Numbered from the stretch's first letter, positions 33,839 to 44,802 are shown. The stretch: DNA of 64,000 bases from Leucobacter chromiiresistens (GCF_900102345.1 NZ_FNKB01000002.1:1-64000); one strand, 5' to 3'. A program made the numbers and translations. The notes: generated by a model not told the origin, from the sequence alone.

Positions 33839-34438
33839 GTGCTGCGTTTCCTCTCCGTCGTTTCCGCCGTCGTAATCGCCCTGTCGCTGTCGGCATGCGC
33901 GATCAGCGCTCCGACGCCGAACTCGGCCGGTGCGCCAGACGTTGCAGATGCGCCAGATGCGGCAGCGGTCATCGAGCAGTTCGGCCTGCCCGGCGACGAC
34001 GTGGTCGAAGTGATCGATCGGCTCGACGAGCTGCCCCTCGACGGGCGCCCGAGCGAACTCCTGGCGTCGGTGCGATCCGATCAGCTCGTGCTCGCGAGCG
34101 GCGGGCGCGATGCGAGCCTTCCGATGCCCGCGGACCTGACCTACGTCTCGCTCGCGCCCTACGTGACCGAGACGCACGAGTGCTTCTTCCACAGCCTGAC
34201 GACGTGCCTCGGAGAGATGGGCGACGAGCGGATCGACGTGACGATCTCAGACGCGGCGACCGGGGAGGTCGTGGTGAACGAGACTGCGACCACCTACGCG
34301 AACGGCTTCATCGGGTACTGGCTTCCGCGCGATCGCGAACACGTCGTCACGGTGCGGCAGGGCGGTCTCGCGGGGGAGACGCGCTTCAGCACGGCCGCTG
34401 TCGGGCCGACGTGCATCACCGATCTCCGCCTGACCTGA
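33839..34438 (+). CDS. cueP: CueP-like copper-binding lipoprotein
   Basis: 199 aa from a GTG with GGAGG upstream. A lipobox (ALSLSAC, Cys20) predicts a membrane-anchored lipoprotein. The CueP pattern is strong: VVEVIDRLDELPLDGRPSEL, LTYVSLAPYVTETHECFFHS, LTTCLGEMGDE, then GFIGYWLPRD. His113, Cys115, His118 and Cys123 in HECFFHSLTTC, with a C-terminal Cys near 193, are candidate copper ligands. CueP helps copper resistance outside the membrane. No copper regulator is seen beside it. Confidence 0.8.
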   Translation: MLRFLSVVSAVVIALSLSACAISAPTPNSAGAPDVADAPDAAAVIEQFGLPGDDVVEVIDRLDELPLDGRPSELLASVRSDQLVLASGGRDASLPMPADLTYVSLAPYVTETHECFFHSLTTCLGEMGDERIDVTISDAATGEVVVNETATTYANGFIGYWLPRDREHVVTVRQGGLAGETRFSTAAVGPTCITDLRLT

Positions 34439-34452
34439 CGATCGTCGGCGCC

Positions 34453-34495
34453 AGCGCGGCGGCGCGTTAGCGCGGCGGCACGCCAGCGCGGCGGC
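34453..34495. repeat. 16-bp period tandem repeat
   Basis: AGCGCGGCGGC begins at 34453, 34469 and 34485, a strict 16-bp period, in the gap after cueP. Further degenerate copies (AGCGCGGCAGC) continue to about 34525. Non-coding. Confidence 0.6.
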
Positions 34496-34526
34496 GCCGA
34501 TGCGTCAACACGGCAGCGCGGCAGCA

Positions 34527-34564
34527 CGAAGGCCCGGCACTCCTCACGGGGTGCCGGGCCTTCG
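34527..34564. terminator. bidirectional terminator between cueP and csbD-like genes
   Basis: CGAAGGCCCGGCAC (34527-34540) and GTGCCGGGCCTTCG (34551-34564) pair perfectly over 14 bp with a 10-nt loop, between two convergent genes. Confidence 0.8.
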
Positions 34565-34578
34565 CGGTACTGCGACGT

Positions 34579-34764
34579 CTAGTTGTCGAAGACATCCTTC
34601 GCAGAATCCTTGGCGTTCGCGCCAGCCTGCTTCATGTCTCCCTTGGCCTGATCGAGCTTACCCTCGGCGACCTTGCTGTCGTCACCGGTCACCCGGCCGG
34701 CGGCCTCCTTGGCGTTGCCCTTCAGCTTGTCTCCTGCTGCCGAAATCTTGTCCGATGCACTCAT
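34579..34764 (-). CDS. CsbD-family stress protein
   Basis: 61 aa from the ATG at 34764 with GGAGG upstream. The CsbD pattern is complete: DKISAAGDKLKGNAKEAAGR, VTGDDSKVAEGKLDQAKGDM, then QAGANAKDSAKDVFDN. A small hydrophilic helical protein, usually induced by general stress. Its exact role is unknown in any organism. Confidence 0.9.
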   Translation of the reverse strand: MSASDKISAAGDKLKGNAKEAAGRVTGDDSKVAEGKLDQAKGDMKQAGANAKDSAKDVFDN

Positions 34765-35098
34765 GCAATCCTCCTTCGATGTTGGGGCCGATTCCCGAAA
34801 GATCGGGAACACGATCTACAGTGCCATCTTCGGCCGGCCGGGCCGAGGGGGTTGCGCATCCGCTGCGGAGTGTGAATCATCGAGAGCCTCCAGAATACGC
34901 CCGCGGTCCGCGGGTTCGCTGTGCGCGGGCCGGCGAGCGGCGGCGTAGACTCGCGTGGTCCGCGATCCGCGCTCGCGATCCCGCAGCCCTCCGCCACCCG
35001 ACTGCCCGCTACCCGACCGCCCGCCATCCGACCGCCGCGACCGCAGCAGCACCCCGCACCACCCCATCACCCACACCGAGCCACCGCGAAAGAGGCCG
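34765..35098. other. 334-bp divergent intergenic region with 15-bp repeats
   Basis: Promoter space for the CsbD gene (left) and the gene at 35099 (right). It contains a tandem repeat of about 15 bp (ACCCGACTGCCCGCT at 34996-35010, then 35011-35025 and 35026-35040 with changes). No credible gene was seen in it. Confidence 0.5.
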
Positions 35099-35728
35099 AT
35101 GTCACGCGACCACCTGCGCCCCATACTGCAGCCCAGCTTCACCTTCGACTGGATCATCGGCTCGGACGAGCCCGAAGCCGCCCGCCGCCTCGCTCAAGAG
35201 ACGTCGTGGGCGCTCCTCGACCGGGTGCGCAGCGTCGCCGATCCCGACGTGGTCGAGCGCGTCGTCGGGCTCGCCTCGGGAACAGGGCTCGACGACATCG
35301 CCGAGCTCTGGGCGGGGGAGAGCGCGCACTCGCTCGCCGGTGCGCTCTGGCGTCTGTACCTGCTGCGCCGCGTGGTCGATTCGGATCCCGAAGGATCAGC
35401 CGACCTCTTCAGGCGCGGCGCGGCCGCTGCATCGACCATCGACCCGGTCGTGGCCGGCGCGGCCGAGCCCGTCACCCCCGGCTCGATCGCGGAGCTCTGC
35501 GACACGATCCTGCGCGGCGTCTTCACGGGGGATCTCGGTGGAGCGCTGGATCGCGCGGCGAGCTACTGCCGCATCATGTCGCTCGGCGCCGCCGACCTCG
35601 CCGACGCGCGCGACCTGCACGACGACGCGCATGCCGCCGAGCTGACGACGCGCTCACTGCGCTACTCGACCTTCGCGAGCGACCTGCACGCCGGCGCGCG
35701 ACGGTGGCGCGACGGCACGCTGTCGTAG
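35099..35728 (+). CDS. conserved actinobacterial protein, unknown
   Basis: 209 aa from the ATG at 35099 with AAAGAGG upstream. All-helical prediction. Patterns such as RRLAQETSWALLDRVRSVAD, ALWRLYLLRRVVDSDP and AASTIDPVVAGAAEPVTPGS look like uncharacterised proteins of Microbacteriaceae, which I believe are sometimes mislabelled as RNA polymerase subunits; nothing here supports that label. Confidence 0.6.
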   Translation: MSRDHLRPILQPSFTFDWIIGSDEPEAARRLAQETSWALLDRVRSVADPDVVERVVGLASGTGLDDIAELWAGESAHSLAGALWRLYLLRRVVDSDPEGSADLFRRGAAAASTIDPVVAGAAEPVTPGSIAELCDTILRGVFTGDLGGALDRAASYCRIMSLGAADLADARDLHDDAHAAELTTRSLRYSTFASDLHAGARRWRDGTLS

Positions 35729-35957
35729 GCGTTCGCCGTCCGCTGACGGCGCGCCGATGCGGCGTCGCCGGCCTGCGCTACACTGGATTTCGCCGGGCCG
35801 CAGTAACCCCGGGCTCCAATTTTCGCCGCTTCGAGCGGCCTTCCGCCGAGAGGCGTTTCTGCGGCTCGGTCTTTTCATGTGCGGCGCTTCTGGAGCCGGG
35901 CGCTCGCGTCGCACGCCGTTCTCGTTCTCGAAACGCACCCGTCTTAAGCTCGGATGC

Positions 35958-36407
35958 ATGAGATCTCAGTACGCGCACGCAGACGGCATCAACTTCTCCA
36001 CGCGCAAGTGGGTGCGACCGGAAGACATGAACGCGAACGGCTCGCTCTTCGGCGGCAGCCTGCTGCGCTGGATCGATGAAGAGGCGGCCATCTACGCCAT
36101 CATCCAGCTCGGCAACCCGCACGTGGTGACGAAGCTCATCTCCGAGATCAACTTCGAGGCGTCGGCGCGCCAGGGCGACCTCATCGAGATGGGACTCGTC
36201 GCCACGGAGTTCGGCCGCACGTCGCTCACCATGCGCGCGGTGGTGCGCAACATGATCACGCGGAAGACGATCCTCTCGATCGAACGCATCGTCTTCGTGA
36301 ACATCGGCCCCGACGGGGTTCCGGTGCCGCACGGCTACACCGAGATCACGTACGACCGCGACCGGATGCCGCACGCCGACGAGATGCCGAACCGCGACGA
36401 GGCGTGA
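35958..36407 (+). CDS. acyl-CoA thioesterase (hotdog fold)
   Basis: 149 aa from the ATG at 35958, seven bases after TAAGCT. The hotdog signature is present: VRPEDMNANGSLFGGSLLRW, IDEEAAIYA (catalytic Asp/Glu), then INFEASARQGDLIEMG. Members hydrolyse acyl-CoA to free acid and CoA. The 230 bases upstream include another TACACT box (35777-35782) and a hairpin-rich leader, so a second longer transcript is possible. Confidence 0.85.
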   Translation: MRSQYAHADGINFSTRKWVRPEDMNANGSLFGGSLLRWIDEEAAIYAIIQLGNPHVVTKLISEINFEASARQGDLIEMGLVATEFGRTSLTMRAVVRNMITRKTILSIERIVFVNIGPDGVPVPHGYTEITYDRDRMPHADEMPNRDEA

Positions 36408-36449
36408 TTGCGCCGGCCGGGCGCCGCCCGCCGCCCGCTGTCGCATCCC

Positions 36450-36532
36450 GCCGAGCCCGAGGGTTTCATCTCATCGCGAGGGATTCCCACCGTAATAAGT
36501 CGGCAGTCTCAGGCGAAACCCTCGGGCTCGGC
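36450..36532. terminator. long inverted repeat between convergent genes
   Basis: GCCGAGCCCGAGGGTTTC (36450-36467) and its exact complement at 36515-36532 make an 18-bp perfect stem around a 47-nt loop that contains GAGGGATTCC. It lies between the thioesterase and pstB stops. Bidirectional terminator, or an intergenic repeat element related to the one near 13759-13810. Confidence 0.6.
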
Positions 36533-36573
36533 GACACAGCGGCTCGGCGACACAGTGGCTCAGCCGAAGCGGC

Positions 36574-37353
36574 TCAGCCGAAACGCCCGGAGACGTAATC
36601 CTCGGTCGCCTGCACGGAGGGGGTCGAGAAGATGGTGGAGGTGTCGTCGTACTCGATGAGCTTGCCGGGCTTGCCGGTGCCCGCGATGTTGAAGAACGCG
36701 GTGCGGTCGGAGACGCGCGAGGCCTGCTGCATGTTGTGGGTCACGATGACGATCGTGTACTCCTGCTTCAGCTGGTCGATGAGATCCTCGATCGCGAGCG
36801 TCGAGATCGGGTCGAGCGCTGAGCAGGGCTCGTCCATGAGGAGCACCTCGGGCGACACGGCGATGGCGCGCGCGATGCAGAGGCGCTGCTGCTGGCCGCC
36901 CGACAGGCCGGAGCCGGGCTTGTCGAGGCGATCCTTCACCTCGTTCCAGAGGTTGGCGCCGGTCAGCGACTTCTCGACGAGGGCGTCGGCGTCTCCCTTC
37001 GACATGCGGCGGTCGTTGAGGCGCACGCCGGCGAGCACGTTGTCGCGGATCGACATCGTGGGGAACGGGTTGGGGCGCTGGAAGACCATGCCCACCTGCC
37101 GGCGCACGAGCACGGGATCGACGCCCGCGCCGTAGAGATCCTCGCCGTCGAGCAGCACCTCGCCCTCGACGCGCGCGCCGGGGATGACCTCGTGCATGCG
37201 GTTCAGCGTCCGCAGGAAGGTCGACTTGCCGCAGCCCGACGGGCCGATGAACGCGGTGACGCTGCGGGGCTCGATGTTGATCGAGACGCCCTCGACCGCG
37301 AGGAACTTCGAGTAGTAGACGTTGAGGTCTTTGACCTCGATGCGCTTCGACAT
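36574..37353 (-). CDS. pstB: phosphate ABC transporter ATP-binding protein
   Basis: 259 aa. Powers high-affinity phosphate import. Walker A is GPSGCGKST (about 38-46), Q-loop [14 protein letters not shown] signature [14 protein letters not shown], Walker [15 protein letters not shown]-loop VTHNM. It is last in the pstS-C-A-B order, 41 bases after pstA. No phoU follows in the window. Confidence 0.95.
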   Translation of the reverse strand: MSKRIEVKDLNVYYSKFLAVEGVSINIEPRSVTAFIGPSGCGKSTFLRTLNRMHEVIPGARVEGEVLLDGEDLYGAGVDPVLVRRQVGMVFQRPNPFPTMSIRDNVLAGVRLNDRRMSKGDADALVEKSLTGANLWNEVKDRLDKPGSGLSGGQQQRLCIARAIAVSPEVLLMDEPCSALDPISTLAIEDLIDQLKQEYTIVIVTHNMQQASRVSDRTAFFNIAGTGKPGKLIEYDDTSTIFSTPSVQATEDYVSGRFG

Positions 37354-37394
37354 GGTGGTTCTTTCGTTGGGAGTATGCGGGGGAGGGGAGCGGC

Positions 37395-38516
37395 TCAGCG
37401 GCCGGTCTTGGGGGCGAACCAGCGGGCGATGAGGCGGCCGAACAGGTTGAGCGCCATGACGATGAGGATCAGGGCGAGCGCGGCGGCCCAGGCGCGGTCG
37501 ACGAACGCCTGAGCCGGATTGCCCTGGTTCATGAACTGCGTGTACACGTAGACCGGCAGCGACTGCATGCGGTCGGAGAAGAGGCTGTAGTTCATCGACG
37601 CGGTGAAGCCGGCGGTGATGAGGAGCGGCGCCGTCTCGCCGATGACGCGGGCGATCGACAGCATGATGCCGGTGGTGATGCCCGCGATCGAGGTGGGCAG
37701 CACGACCTTGGTGATGGTGCGCCACTTGGGCACGCCGAGCGCGTACGAGGCTTCGCGCAGCTCGTTGGGCACGAGGCGCAGCATCTCCTCGCTGGAGCGC
37801 ACGACGACGGGGATCATCAGCACCGAGAGCGCGACGGCGCCGACGATGCCCATGCGCACGCCCGGCCCGAGGAAGAGCGCGAAGGCGGCGTAGGCGAAGA
37901 GGCCGGCGACGATGGAGGGGATGCCGGTCATCACGTCGACGAGGAAGGTGATGGTCTTCGCGACTCGGCCGCGCCCGTACTCGACGAGGTAGATCGACGT
38001 CATGAGGCCGAGCGGCACGGAGATGATGGTGGCGGCGAGCGTGATGAGCAGCGTGCCGACCATGGCGTGCAGGGCGCCGCCGCCCTCTCCGGTGACGTTG
38101 CGCATCGAGGAGTTGAAGAACTCGGCGTCGAAGCGCGCCAGACCGTTCGAGACGACGGTGATCGCGACCGACACGAGCGGCACCATGGCGAGCAGGAAGG
38201 CGCCGGTCACGATCGCGGTGATGAAGCGATCCATGGCCTGGCGCGAGCCCTCGACCGCGGCCGACATGATCGTGATCACGATGACGTAGGCGATCGCGGC
38301 GATGAGCACGGAGCCGACGATGGAGAGCTCGTCGCCGGAGGAGGCGGCCAGCAGGCCGAAGAGTGCGAACGACGCGGCGAGGCAGCCGGCGAGCACGAAC
38401 CACGGCGTGGGGCGCGTCAGCCGGTTGCCGGCGAGCGAGGATCCCGCGCGAACGGGGCGGACGGTGATGGCCACGGAGGTGGTCCCCTCTTGTTTCGATT
38501 CGGTCTGCTGGAGCAT
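37395..38516 (-). CDS. pstA: phosphate ABC transporter permease
   Basis: 373 aa from the ATG at 38516, overlapping the pstC stop by one base. About eight TM helices: two or three extra ones in the first 110 residues, then the standard domain with the EAA loop ([20 protein letters not shown]) that contacts PstB. The N-terminal extension is longer than the classical PstA, a common actinobacterial trait. Confidence 0.93.
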   Translation of the reverse strand: MLQQTESKQEGTTSVAITVRPVRAGSSLAGNRLTRPTPWFVLAGCLAASFALFGLLAASSGDELSIVGSVLIAAIAYVIVITIMSAAVEGSRQAMDRFITAIVTGAFLLAMVPLVSVAITVVSNGLARFDAEFFNSSMRNVTGEGGGALHAMVGTLLITLAATIISVPLGLMTSIYLVEYGRGRVAKTITFLVDVMTGIPSIVAGLFAYAAFALFLGPGVRMGIVGAVALSVLMIPVVVRSSEEMLRLVPNELREASYALGVPKWRTITKVVLPTSIAGITTGIMLSIARVIGETAPLLITAGFTASMNYSLFSDRMQSLPVYVYTQFMNQGNPAQAFVDRAWAAALALILIVMALNLFGRLIARWFAPKTGR

Positions 38517-39454
38517 CAGTTCGCCGCCGAGAACTCGGCGCGGCGGCTGACGATCCAGCGGGCGAGCGCGTTGACCAGGAAGGTGACGACGAACAGGATG
38601 AGGCCGGTCGCGATGAGCACGTTGACGTTCTCGCCGTAGGCCTCGGGGAAGGAGAGGGCGATGTTCGCCGCGATCGTCGAGGGGTTCTCGGAGGTGAGCA
38701 GCTTGAAGGTCACGAGGCCGGTGGCCGAGAGCACCATGGCGACGGCCATCGTCTCGCCGAGGGCGCGCCCGAGGCCGAGCATGGCGGCCGAGATGATGCC
38801 GGGGCGGCCGAAGGGCAGCACGGCCATGCGGATCATCTCCCAGCGGGTCGCGCCGAGCGCGAGCGCCGCCTCCTCGTGGAGCACGGGGGCCTGCAGGAAG
38901 ATCTCGCGGCAGATCGCCGTCATGATCGGCAGGATCATGACGGCGAGCACGAGCGCGGCGGTCAGGATGGTGCGGCCGGTGCCGCTGACGGTGCCGCTGA
39001 AGAGCGGGATCCAGCCGAGGTAGGTGTTGAGCCACTCGAAGACGGGCCGCGCGGCGGGGGCGAGCACGCCGATGCCCCAGAGGCCGAAGACGACGCTCGG
39101 CACGGCGGCGAGCAGGTCGACGATGTAGCCGAGCACCTGCGCGAGCTGGCGCGGGGCGTAGTGGGAGATGAAGAGGGCGATGCCGATCGCGAGGGGCAGT
39201 GCGATGAGCAGCGCGAGGGCGGCCGCCCAGATGGTGCCGAACACGAGGGGGCCCACGTACGACCAGAAGTTGCTGGTGAGCAGCGACGCGCTCTCGTCGG
39301 TGGCGACGAACGCCGGGATGCTCTGCACGATGAGGAAGATCGCGACGGCCGCGAGCGTGACGAGGATCATGCTGCCCGCGAAGACCGCGGAGCGCGAGAA
39401 GACGCGGTCGCCGAGGCTGAGCACCGGCTTGGCGGGGGCGGAAGTGACGGTCAC
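38516..39454 (-). CDS. pstC: phosphate ABC transporter permease
   Basis: 312 aa from a GTG at 39454. Six TM helices with the EAA loop [20 protein letters not shown]. Pairs with PstA to form the channel. It lies 100 bases after pstS and overlaps pstA by one base. Confidence 0.93.
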   Translation of the reverse strand: MTVTSAPAKPVLSLGDRVFSRSAVFAGSMILVTLAAVAIFLIVQSIPAFVATDESASLLTSNFWSYVGPLVFGTIWAAALALLIALPLAIGIALFISHYAPRQLAQVLGYIVDLLAAVPSVVFGLWGIGVLAPAARPVFEWLNTYLGWIPLFSGTVSGTGRTILTAALVLAVMILPIMTAICREIFLQAPVLHEEAALALGATRWEMIRMAVLPFGRPGIISAAMLGLGRALGETMAVAMVLSATGLVTFKLLTSENPSTIAANIALSFPEAYGENVNVLIATGLILFVVTFLVNALARWIVSRRAEFSAAN

Positions 39455-39554
39455 TGAGTCTCCGAGGTCTGGGAGGGGTTCTGGTGGGATCGCCGGGAGG
39501 CGATCAGCGGCGGGTGGGGGCGCGGTGCGACCGCGCCCCCACCCGCCTGCACGA

Positions 39555-40658
39555 TCAGCTGATCGAGTCGATCGCGGTCTGCACCTGGCCGCGGAGATCC
39601 TCGGAGATCGGGGCGTTGCCCGCGGACTCCTGAGCCGCGGTCTGGCCCTCCTCGCTGACGATGTAGCTGAAGTACGACTTCACGAGCTCGGCGTTGGCGG
39701 CGTCCTCGTACTCGGCGCAGCCGATGAGGTAGCTCACGAGCACGATCGGGTAGACGCCCTCCTCGGTCGAGGTGCGGTCGAGGGTGATCGCGAGGTCGCC
39801 CTCGGTGCGGCCCTCCTCCATCGACGACGCGTCGACGATCGCGGCTGCCGCCTCGGGGGAGTACGGCACGTATTCGTCGCCGACCTTGATGTCGACGGTG
39901 CCGAGATCGCCGGCCTGGGAGGCGTCGGCGTAGCCGATCGTGCCGGTGCCGTTGGAGACGGCGCTGACGACGCCCGAGGTGCCCTGGGCGCCCTCGCCGC
40001 CGAACTCGGTCGGCCAGGTCTCGATCGACCCGACGGTCCAGTCGTCGGCGGCCGCGGCTGCGAGGTACTCGGTGAAGTTGCCCGTGGTGCCCGAGTCGTC
40101 GGAGCGGTGCACGGCGGTGATGTTGCTCTCGGGGAGCTCGACGTCGGGGTTCTGGTCGGCGATGGCCGGATCGTTCCAGCTGGTGATCTCGCCCGAGAAG
40201 ATCTTCGCGACGGTCGGTGCGTCGAGCTTCAGCGAGTCGACGCCCTCGATGTTGAAGATGACGGCGATGGGGGAGATGTAGGCGGGGAACTCGACGATGT
40301 CGCCGGTGGCGCAGCCGTCGAAGGGCCCGGCCGAGATCTCATCCGTCTTGAACGCGCGGTCGGAGCCCGCGAAGGCGCTCGCGCCCTGCTGGAAGGTCTC
40401 GCGGCCCGCGCCGGAGCCGGAGGGCTCGTAGTTCACCGTGACGTCGGGGTTGGCGGTCTGGAAGCCGGCGACCCAGACCTCCTGCGCCGAGCCCTGCGAG
40501 GAGGCGCCGGCGCCGACGAGTTCGCCCGAGAGGCTCGAGGTGGCACCCGAGTCTTCGCTTCCGGAGGCGCTGCCCCCTTCATTGGCGGCGCAGGAGGTCA
40601 GCGTGAGTGCAGCAATACCGCCGATAGCGGCGATCTTGGCGAATGCGGAGAGCTTCAC
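39555..40658 (-). CDS. pstS: phosphate-binding lipoprotein
   Basis: 367 aa from a GTG at 40658 (VKLSAFAKIAAIGGIAALTL). A lipobox ALTLTSC anchors it to the membrane. Phosphate-site segments are typical: VGAGASSQGSAQEVW, YEPSGSGAGRETF and VHRSDDSGTTGNFTEYL. A Gly/Ser linker follows the lipid anchor. A PHO-box-like repeat lies about 100 bases upstream, so it is most likely induced by phosphate starvation. Confidence 0.95.
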   Translation of the reverse strand: MKLSAFAKIAAIGGIAALTLTSCAANEGGSASGSEDSGATSSLSGELVGAGASSQGSAQEVWVAGFQTANPDVTVNYEPSGSGAGRETFQQGASAFAGSDRAFKTDEISAGPFDGCATGDIVEFPAYISPIAVIFNIEGVDSLKLDAPTVAKIFSGEITSWNDPAIADQNPDVELPESNITAVHRSDDSGTTGNFTEYLAAAAADDWTVGSIETWPTEFGGEGAQGTSGVVSAVSNGTGTIGYADASQAGDLGTVDIKVGDEYVPYSPEAAAAIVDASSMEEGRTEGDLAITLDRTSTEEGVYPIVLVSYLIGCAEYEDAANAELVKSYFSYIVSEEGQTAAQESAGNAPISEDLRGQVQTAIDSIS

Positions 40659-40753
40659 TTGAGATTGATCCAATCTGGAAACGGATGGGGTGATGGCCTC
40701 GAACGACCACAGCACCACGCTAAGCATCCTGCATGACGCGGGGTCTGCCAGAG

Positions 40754-40771
40754 GGTGAACAACAGGTGAAC
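40754..40771 (-). promoter_or_regulatory. PHO box upstream of pstS
   Basis: On the minus strand two GTTCACC units (complements at 40765-40771 and 40754-40760) repeat with an 11-bp period. This matches the direct-repeat binding site of PhoP/PhoB-type regulators in actinobacteria, located about 100 bases before the pstS start and also close to the mutT1 stop. Confidence 0.75.
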
Positions 40772-40796
40772 TCGCGCGGTCCGCCGCGTGCGCGGA

Positions 40797-41750
40797 TCAG
40801 TGCTTCAGCGGATACGTCTCGACGGAGAGGATGCCGGCCTCGGGGTGGCGCCGCGACAGGTGGAACACTGAGAAACCGGCGGTGGGCAGCGTCGCCGCCT
40901 CCTCCAGGTAGGCTCCGAGCTCGCTTCCGGTCGCGAGGGCGAGCTCGCGGGCGAGGTCGGGGAGCACGGGCCGGTGGCTGCAGAGCAGCGCGTCCTTGCC
41001 CCGCGCGACGACGGCGGCGACGAGCGCGCGCAGGCCGTCGAGCTCGCCCGCGTCCCAGGCGTCCTGGCTGATGGCGTCGGTCTGGCGCACCGGCTTGCGC
41101 CGCCGCTGCGCGTACGGTGCGATGGTGTCGACGCAGCGCGTGGCCGTCGACGTGTGAAGACGGCGCGGCCCGAAGGCGTCGAGGATGGGCACGAGCGCTG
41201 CGGCCTGCGCCCGGCCGAAGTCGGTGAGCGGGCGCAGATGATCGGGCTCGTGGCTCTGCGCGCGGGGGAGCGCCTTGCCGTGCCGCAGCAGGGTGACGGC
41301 GAAGCTGTCGATGAGGTCGCGGGCCGCGAGCTTCAGGAAGACGTCGAAGAGCTCCCGATCCGCGGCGTACGTGAGCTGGTCGCGCACTTCGTCGACGGGC
41401 ACCCACGCGATGGCGTCGACCTCGGCGTTCGCCTGGAACGCGAGCTCGCGCACGGTGCGCTGCGGCACGTGCGCCGCCCAGTACTGCACCGTCTTGCGGC
41501 GGTTGCCGCTGAGGTCGTAATGGATGGTGCCGAGGTGCTGGTCGAGCCGCACCTTCAGCCCGGTCTCCTCGCGGGTCTCGCGCACGGCCGCCTGCGGCAG
41601 GCTCTCGCCCGGATCGAGCTTGCCCTTCGGGAACGAGACGTCGCGGCGCTTCGGTCGGTGGATGACGAGCACGAGCACCCGCTCGCTCCCGTCGCTGCGG
41701 GTCTCTCGAGTCCAGCAGACGGTGCCCGCCGCGAATACCTCCTCCGTCAC
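40797..41750 (-). CDS. mutT1: Nudix hydrolase fused to histidine phosphatase (MutT1-like)
   Basis: 317 aa from a GTG overlapping the ppk stop (GTGA). The N-terminal Nudix box is [20 protein letters not shown] (with the following TGL). The C-terminal half is a histidine phosphatase with LLRHGKAL and [11 protein letters not shown]. This two-domain layout is that of mycobacterial MutT1, which degrades 8-oxo-dGTP and dinucleoside polyphosphates. Coupling to ppk suggests a nucleotide/polyphosphate housekeeping link. Confidence 0.88.
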   Translation of the reverse strand: MTEEVFAAGTVCWTRETRSDGSERVLVLVIHRPKRRDVSFPKGKLDPGESLPQAAVRETREETGLKVRLDQHLGTIHYDLSGNRRKTVQYWAAHVPQRTVRELAFQANAEVDAIAWVPVDEVRDQLTYAADRELFDVFLKLAARDLIDSFAVTLLRHGKALPRAQSHEPDHLRPLTDFGRAQAAALVPILDAFGPRRLHTSTATRCVDTIAPYAQRRRKPVRQTDAISQDAWDAGELDGLRALVAAVVARGKDALLCSHRPVLPDLARELALATGSELGAYLEEAATLPTAGFSVFHLSRRHPEAGILSVETYPLKH

Positions 41751-43876
41751 CGGGCTCTCCGCGCACGGCGCGCTTCGGTGCGATCCTGCATGACGAGATC
41801 CTGCAGGTCGGGCAGCGGCTCCCCGGCCTCGTTCGTCACCGTGCGGTGCCAGCTGCCGTCGGGCAGCATGCGCCACGAGGAGACGTCGTCGCTGAACGCG
41901 TAGTCGAAGAACCGCGAGATGCGCTCGAGATGCTCCCGCTCGTCGAGGCGCACGAGCACCTCGATGCGGCGGTCGAGATTGCGGTGCATGAGGTCTGCGC
42001 TGCCGATGAACACCTCGCGCTCGCCGCCGTTCTCGAACGAGTAGATGCGCGAGTGCTCGAGGTAGCGGCCGAGCACGGAGCGCACGCGGATGGTGTCGGA
42101 GAGCCCCGGAACCTCCGCGCGGATCGAGCAGATGCCGCGCATCCACACGTCGATCGGCACGCCGGCCTGGCTCGCGCGGTACAGGGCGTCGATGATGGCC
42201 TCGTCGACCATCGAGTTGCCCTTGAGGCGGATGCCGCTCGGGCGGCCGGCGCGCGCGTGCTCCGCCTCCCGCTCGATGCGTTCGAGCAGCCCGCTGCGCA
42301 GCTGCAGAGGGGCGACGAGGAGCCGGTCGTAATCGGTCTCGATGGCGTACCCGGAGAGCACGTTGAAGAGCTTCGTCACATCGCGGCCGACCTCGGGCGA
42401 GGAGGTGAAGAGGCCGAAGTCCTCGTAGATGCGACTGGTCTTCGGGTTGTAGTTGCCGGTGCCGATGTGGCAGTAGTGCGCGAGTCGGCCGCCCTCTTCG
42501 CGGATCACGTGCACGAGCTTGCAGTGCGTCTTGAGCCCGACGAGCCCGTAGACGACGTGCACGCCGGCCTGCTCGAGCTTGCGGGCCCACGTGATGTTCG
42601 CCTCCTCGTCGAAGCGCGCCTTGACCTCGACGAGCGCGAGCACCTGCTTGCCCGCTTCGGCCGCCTTGATGAGGGAAGCGACGATGGGGCTGTCGCCCGA
42701 GGTGCGGTAGAGGGTCTGCTTGATCGCGAGCACGTCGGGGTCGGTGGCCGCCTGCTCGACGAACGCCTGCACGCTGGTCGCGAACGACTCGTAGGGGTGG
42801 TGCACGAGCACCTCGCGGCGGGCGATCGCCGAGAACGTGTCGAGCTTGTCGCTCGGCGTGTTCACGCGGAACTGCGGGTGCGTCACCGGGATGTGCGGCT
42901 TGAACTTCAGGTCGGGCCGGGCCACGCGGGTCAGCGCGAACAGCCCGCTGAGGTCGAGCGGCGCCGGGAGCGTGTAGACCTGCTGCTCGTCGATGTCGAA
43001 CTCGCGCACGAGCAGGTCGAGCGTCGCCTCGTCCATGTCGTCGGAGATCTCGAGGCGGATGGGCGGGCCGAAGCGGCGCCGCAGCAGCTCCTTCTCGAGC
43101 GCCTGGATCAGGTTCTCGGTCTCGTCCTCCTCGATCTCGACGTCCTCGTTGCGCGTGACGCGGAAGACGTGGTGGTCGATGACCTCCATGCCGGGGAACA
43201 GGCCGTCGAGCTGATTCGCGATGAGCTCCTCGAGCGGGATGAACCGCACGTCGTCGACGCTCTCGCGGCCGTCGACGCGCACGTAGCGCGGGATCATCTG
43301 CGGCACCTTGAGTCGGGCGAACTCGATCTTGTCGGTGTTCGGGTTGCGCACCCGGATCGACAGGTTCAGCGCGCGCCCCGAGATGTAGGGGAACGGGTGC
43401 GCCGGGTCCACGGCGAGCGGCATGAGCACGGGGTAGATGCGCTGCTCGTAGTAGTCGGTGAGGATCTCGCGATCCGCGTCGTCGAGCTGCTCCCACTCGA
43501 CGATCTTGATGCCGGCCTCTGCGAGCGCGGGCTGCACCTGGCCGCGGAAGCACTCGGCGTGGCGCAGCTGCAGCTCGTACGCCCTGCGGTTGATGTTGGC
43601 GAGCACGTCGGTCGGTGCGCGCCCCACGTTGGTCGGCACGGCGAGGCCGGTGACGATGCGGCGGCGCAGCCCGGCGACGCGCACCATGAAGAACTCATCG
43701 AGGTTCGCGGCGAAGATCGCGAGGAAGTTCGCGCGCTCGAGCACGGGCGTCGACGCGTCCTCCGCGAGCTCGAGCACCCGCTGGTTGAAGTCGAGCCAGC
43801 TCAGCTCTCGGTCGATGTACCGATCTGCGGGAAGCCCGGACAGCACATCGGTGTGGTCGCGCGGTTCATCGTTCAT
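41747..43876 (-). CDS. ppk: polyphosphate kinase
   Basis: 709 aa, usual length for PPK1. All domains are visible: N-terminal [20 protein letters not shown], then the catalytic [14 protein letters not shown] region with the autophosphorylated His, and [17 protein letters not shown]. It makes polyphosphate from ATP. It overlaps mshD upstream (ATGA) and mutT1 downstream (GTGA), and lies next to the pst operon: a phosphate storage cluster. Confidence 0.95.
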   Translation of the reverse strand: MNDEPRDHTDVLSGLPADRYIDRELSWLDFNQRVLELAEDASTPVLERANFLAIFAANLDEFFMVRVAGLRRRIVTGLAVPTNVGRAPTDVLANINRRAYELQLRHAECFRGQVQPALAEAGIKIVEWEQLDDADREILTDYYEQRIYPVLMPLAVDPAHPFPYISGRALNLSIRVRNPNTDKIEFARLKVPQMIPRYVRVDGRESVDDVRFIPLEELIANQLDGLFPGMEVIDHHVFRVTRNEDVEIEEDETENLIQALEKELLRRRFGPPIRLEISDDMDEATLDLLVREFDIDEQQVYTLPAPLDLSGLFALTRVARPDLKFKPHIPVTHPQFRVNTPSDKLDTFSAIARREVLVHHPYESFATSVQAFVEQAATDPDVLAIKQTLYRTSGDSPIVASLIKAAEAGKQVLALVEVKARFDEEANITWARKLEQAGVHVVYGLVGLKTHCKLVHVIREEGGRLAHYCHIGTGNYNPKTSRIYEDFGLFTSSPEVGRDVTKLFNVLSGYAIETDYDRLLVAPLQLRSGLLERIEREAEHARAGRPSGIRLKGNSMVDEAIIDALYRASQAGVPIDVWMRGICSIRAEVPGLSDTIRVRSVLGRYLEHSRIYSFENGGEREVFIGSADLMHRNLDRRIEVLVRLDEREHLERISRFFDYAFSDDVSSWRMLPDGSWHRTVTNEAGEPLPDLQDLVMQDRTEARRARRAR

Positions 43877-44802
43877 GGGTCCATTGTGGCACCGGGCACC
43901 GACTCCGGGGCCCTTCTCCATTGGCGGCTGCGTGAATCGATGGTGAACCCCGCGCGCTCGTACATGCGCACCGCGCGCTCGTTCTCCCCGTCGACGTAGA
44001 GCGTGACACGGCTGGGCCGGTGCTGCGCCATGCGGATCAGGGTGGCGTCGAGCAGCAGCGCGCCGAGCCCCCGCCCCGCGTATTCGGGGCGCATGCCGAC
44101 CGCGTAGAGCTCGGTCTCGACCTCGGGCCCGCGCAGCGTCTTCACCCAGGTCGATCCCGCCGCCTCGCCGGTCTCGTCGATGAGCAGCAGCAGATCGTCG
44201 GGGTCGAACCACTCCTCGGCGCGCATGAGGGCGAAGTCGGCCTCGGTGACGCGCCCCTGCTCGGGGTGGGCGGCGAACGCCGCCGCATTCGCCCGCACCC
44301 AGCGCGCCGCGTCGTCGGGCCGCTCGGGGTCGAAGGCGCGCAGCTCGAAGCCCGCGGGAACGTCGAGCGCGTGCAGCTGCGCGTCGCGCGGCGGCAGCCG
44401 TGCCGGATCGAGCGCCATCCGGTGGAGCGACCGCACGGGGGCGAAGCCCGCTCGCGCGAGCAGCGCCTCGGCCGCCGGGTTCTCGCCGTGCGCCCAGGCG
44501 AGCGCCGAACCGTCGGTGCGCGCGAGCAGCTCGGCGAGCGCGGCGGAGCCGTACCCCCGCCCGCGGGCGTCCGGGCGCACGACGAGGTCGATCTCGCCCT
44601 GGCCGGCGATGCCGACCGCCACCGCGGCGTCGTCGGCCCCGGTGCGGAACAGGAGGAGAGCGCGCTCGCCCTGCACGGCGGCCAGCATCGCCTGATCGGA
44701 GACGGGGGGTCTGCCGTCGTGCTCCTCGGCCGCCGCGATCACGCGACGGGCGAGCTCGAAGTCGGACGGGCGGGCTGCGGCGTGCGACTCGAGATGCGTC
44801 AT
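43873..44802 (-). CDS. mshD: mycothiol synthase
   Basis: 309 aa with two GNAT domains. The C-terminal acetyltransferase has the acetyl-CoA loop [20 protein letters not shown] and the MshD signature [18 protein letters not shown]. The degenerate N-terminal GNAT has [20 protein letters not shown]. It acetylates Cys-GlcN-Ins in the last step of mycothiol synthesis, found only in Actinobacteria. Coupled to the regulator upstream and ppk downstream by 4-base overlaps. Confidence 0.92.
   Translation of the reverse strand: MTHLESHAAARPSDFELARRVIAAAEEHDGRPPVSDQAMLAAVQGERALLLFRTGADDAAVAVGIAGQGEIDLVVRPDARGRGYGSAALAELLARTDGSALAWAHGENPAAEALLARAGFAPVRSLHRMALDPARLPPRDAQLHALDVPAGFELRAFDPERPDDAARWVRANAAAFAAHPEQGRVTEADFALMRAEEWFDPDDLLLLIDETGEAAGSTWVKTLRGPEVETELYAVGMRPEYAGRGLGALLLDATLIRMAQHRPSRVTLYVDGENERAVRMYERAGFTIDSRSRQWRRAPESVPGATMDP

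Noticed and set aside
35757..35957. Extended N-terminus of the thioesterase
   Set aside because: The upstream residues are not part of the hotdog fold and a leaderless promoter fits the ATG at 35958.
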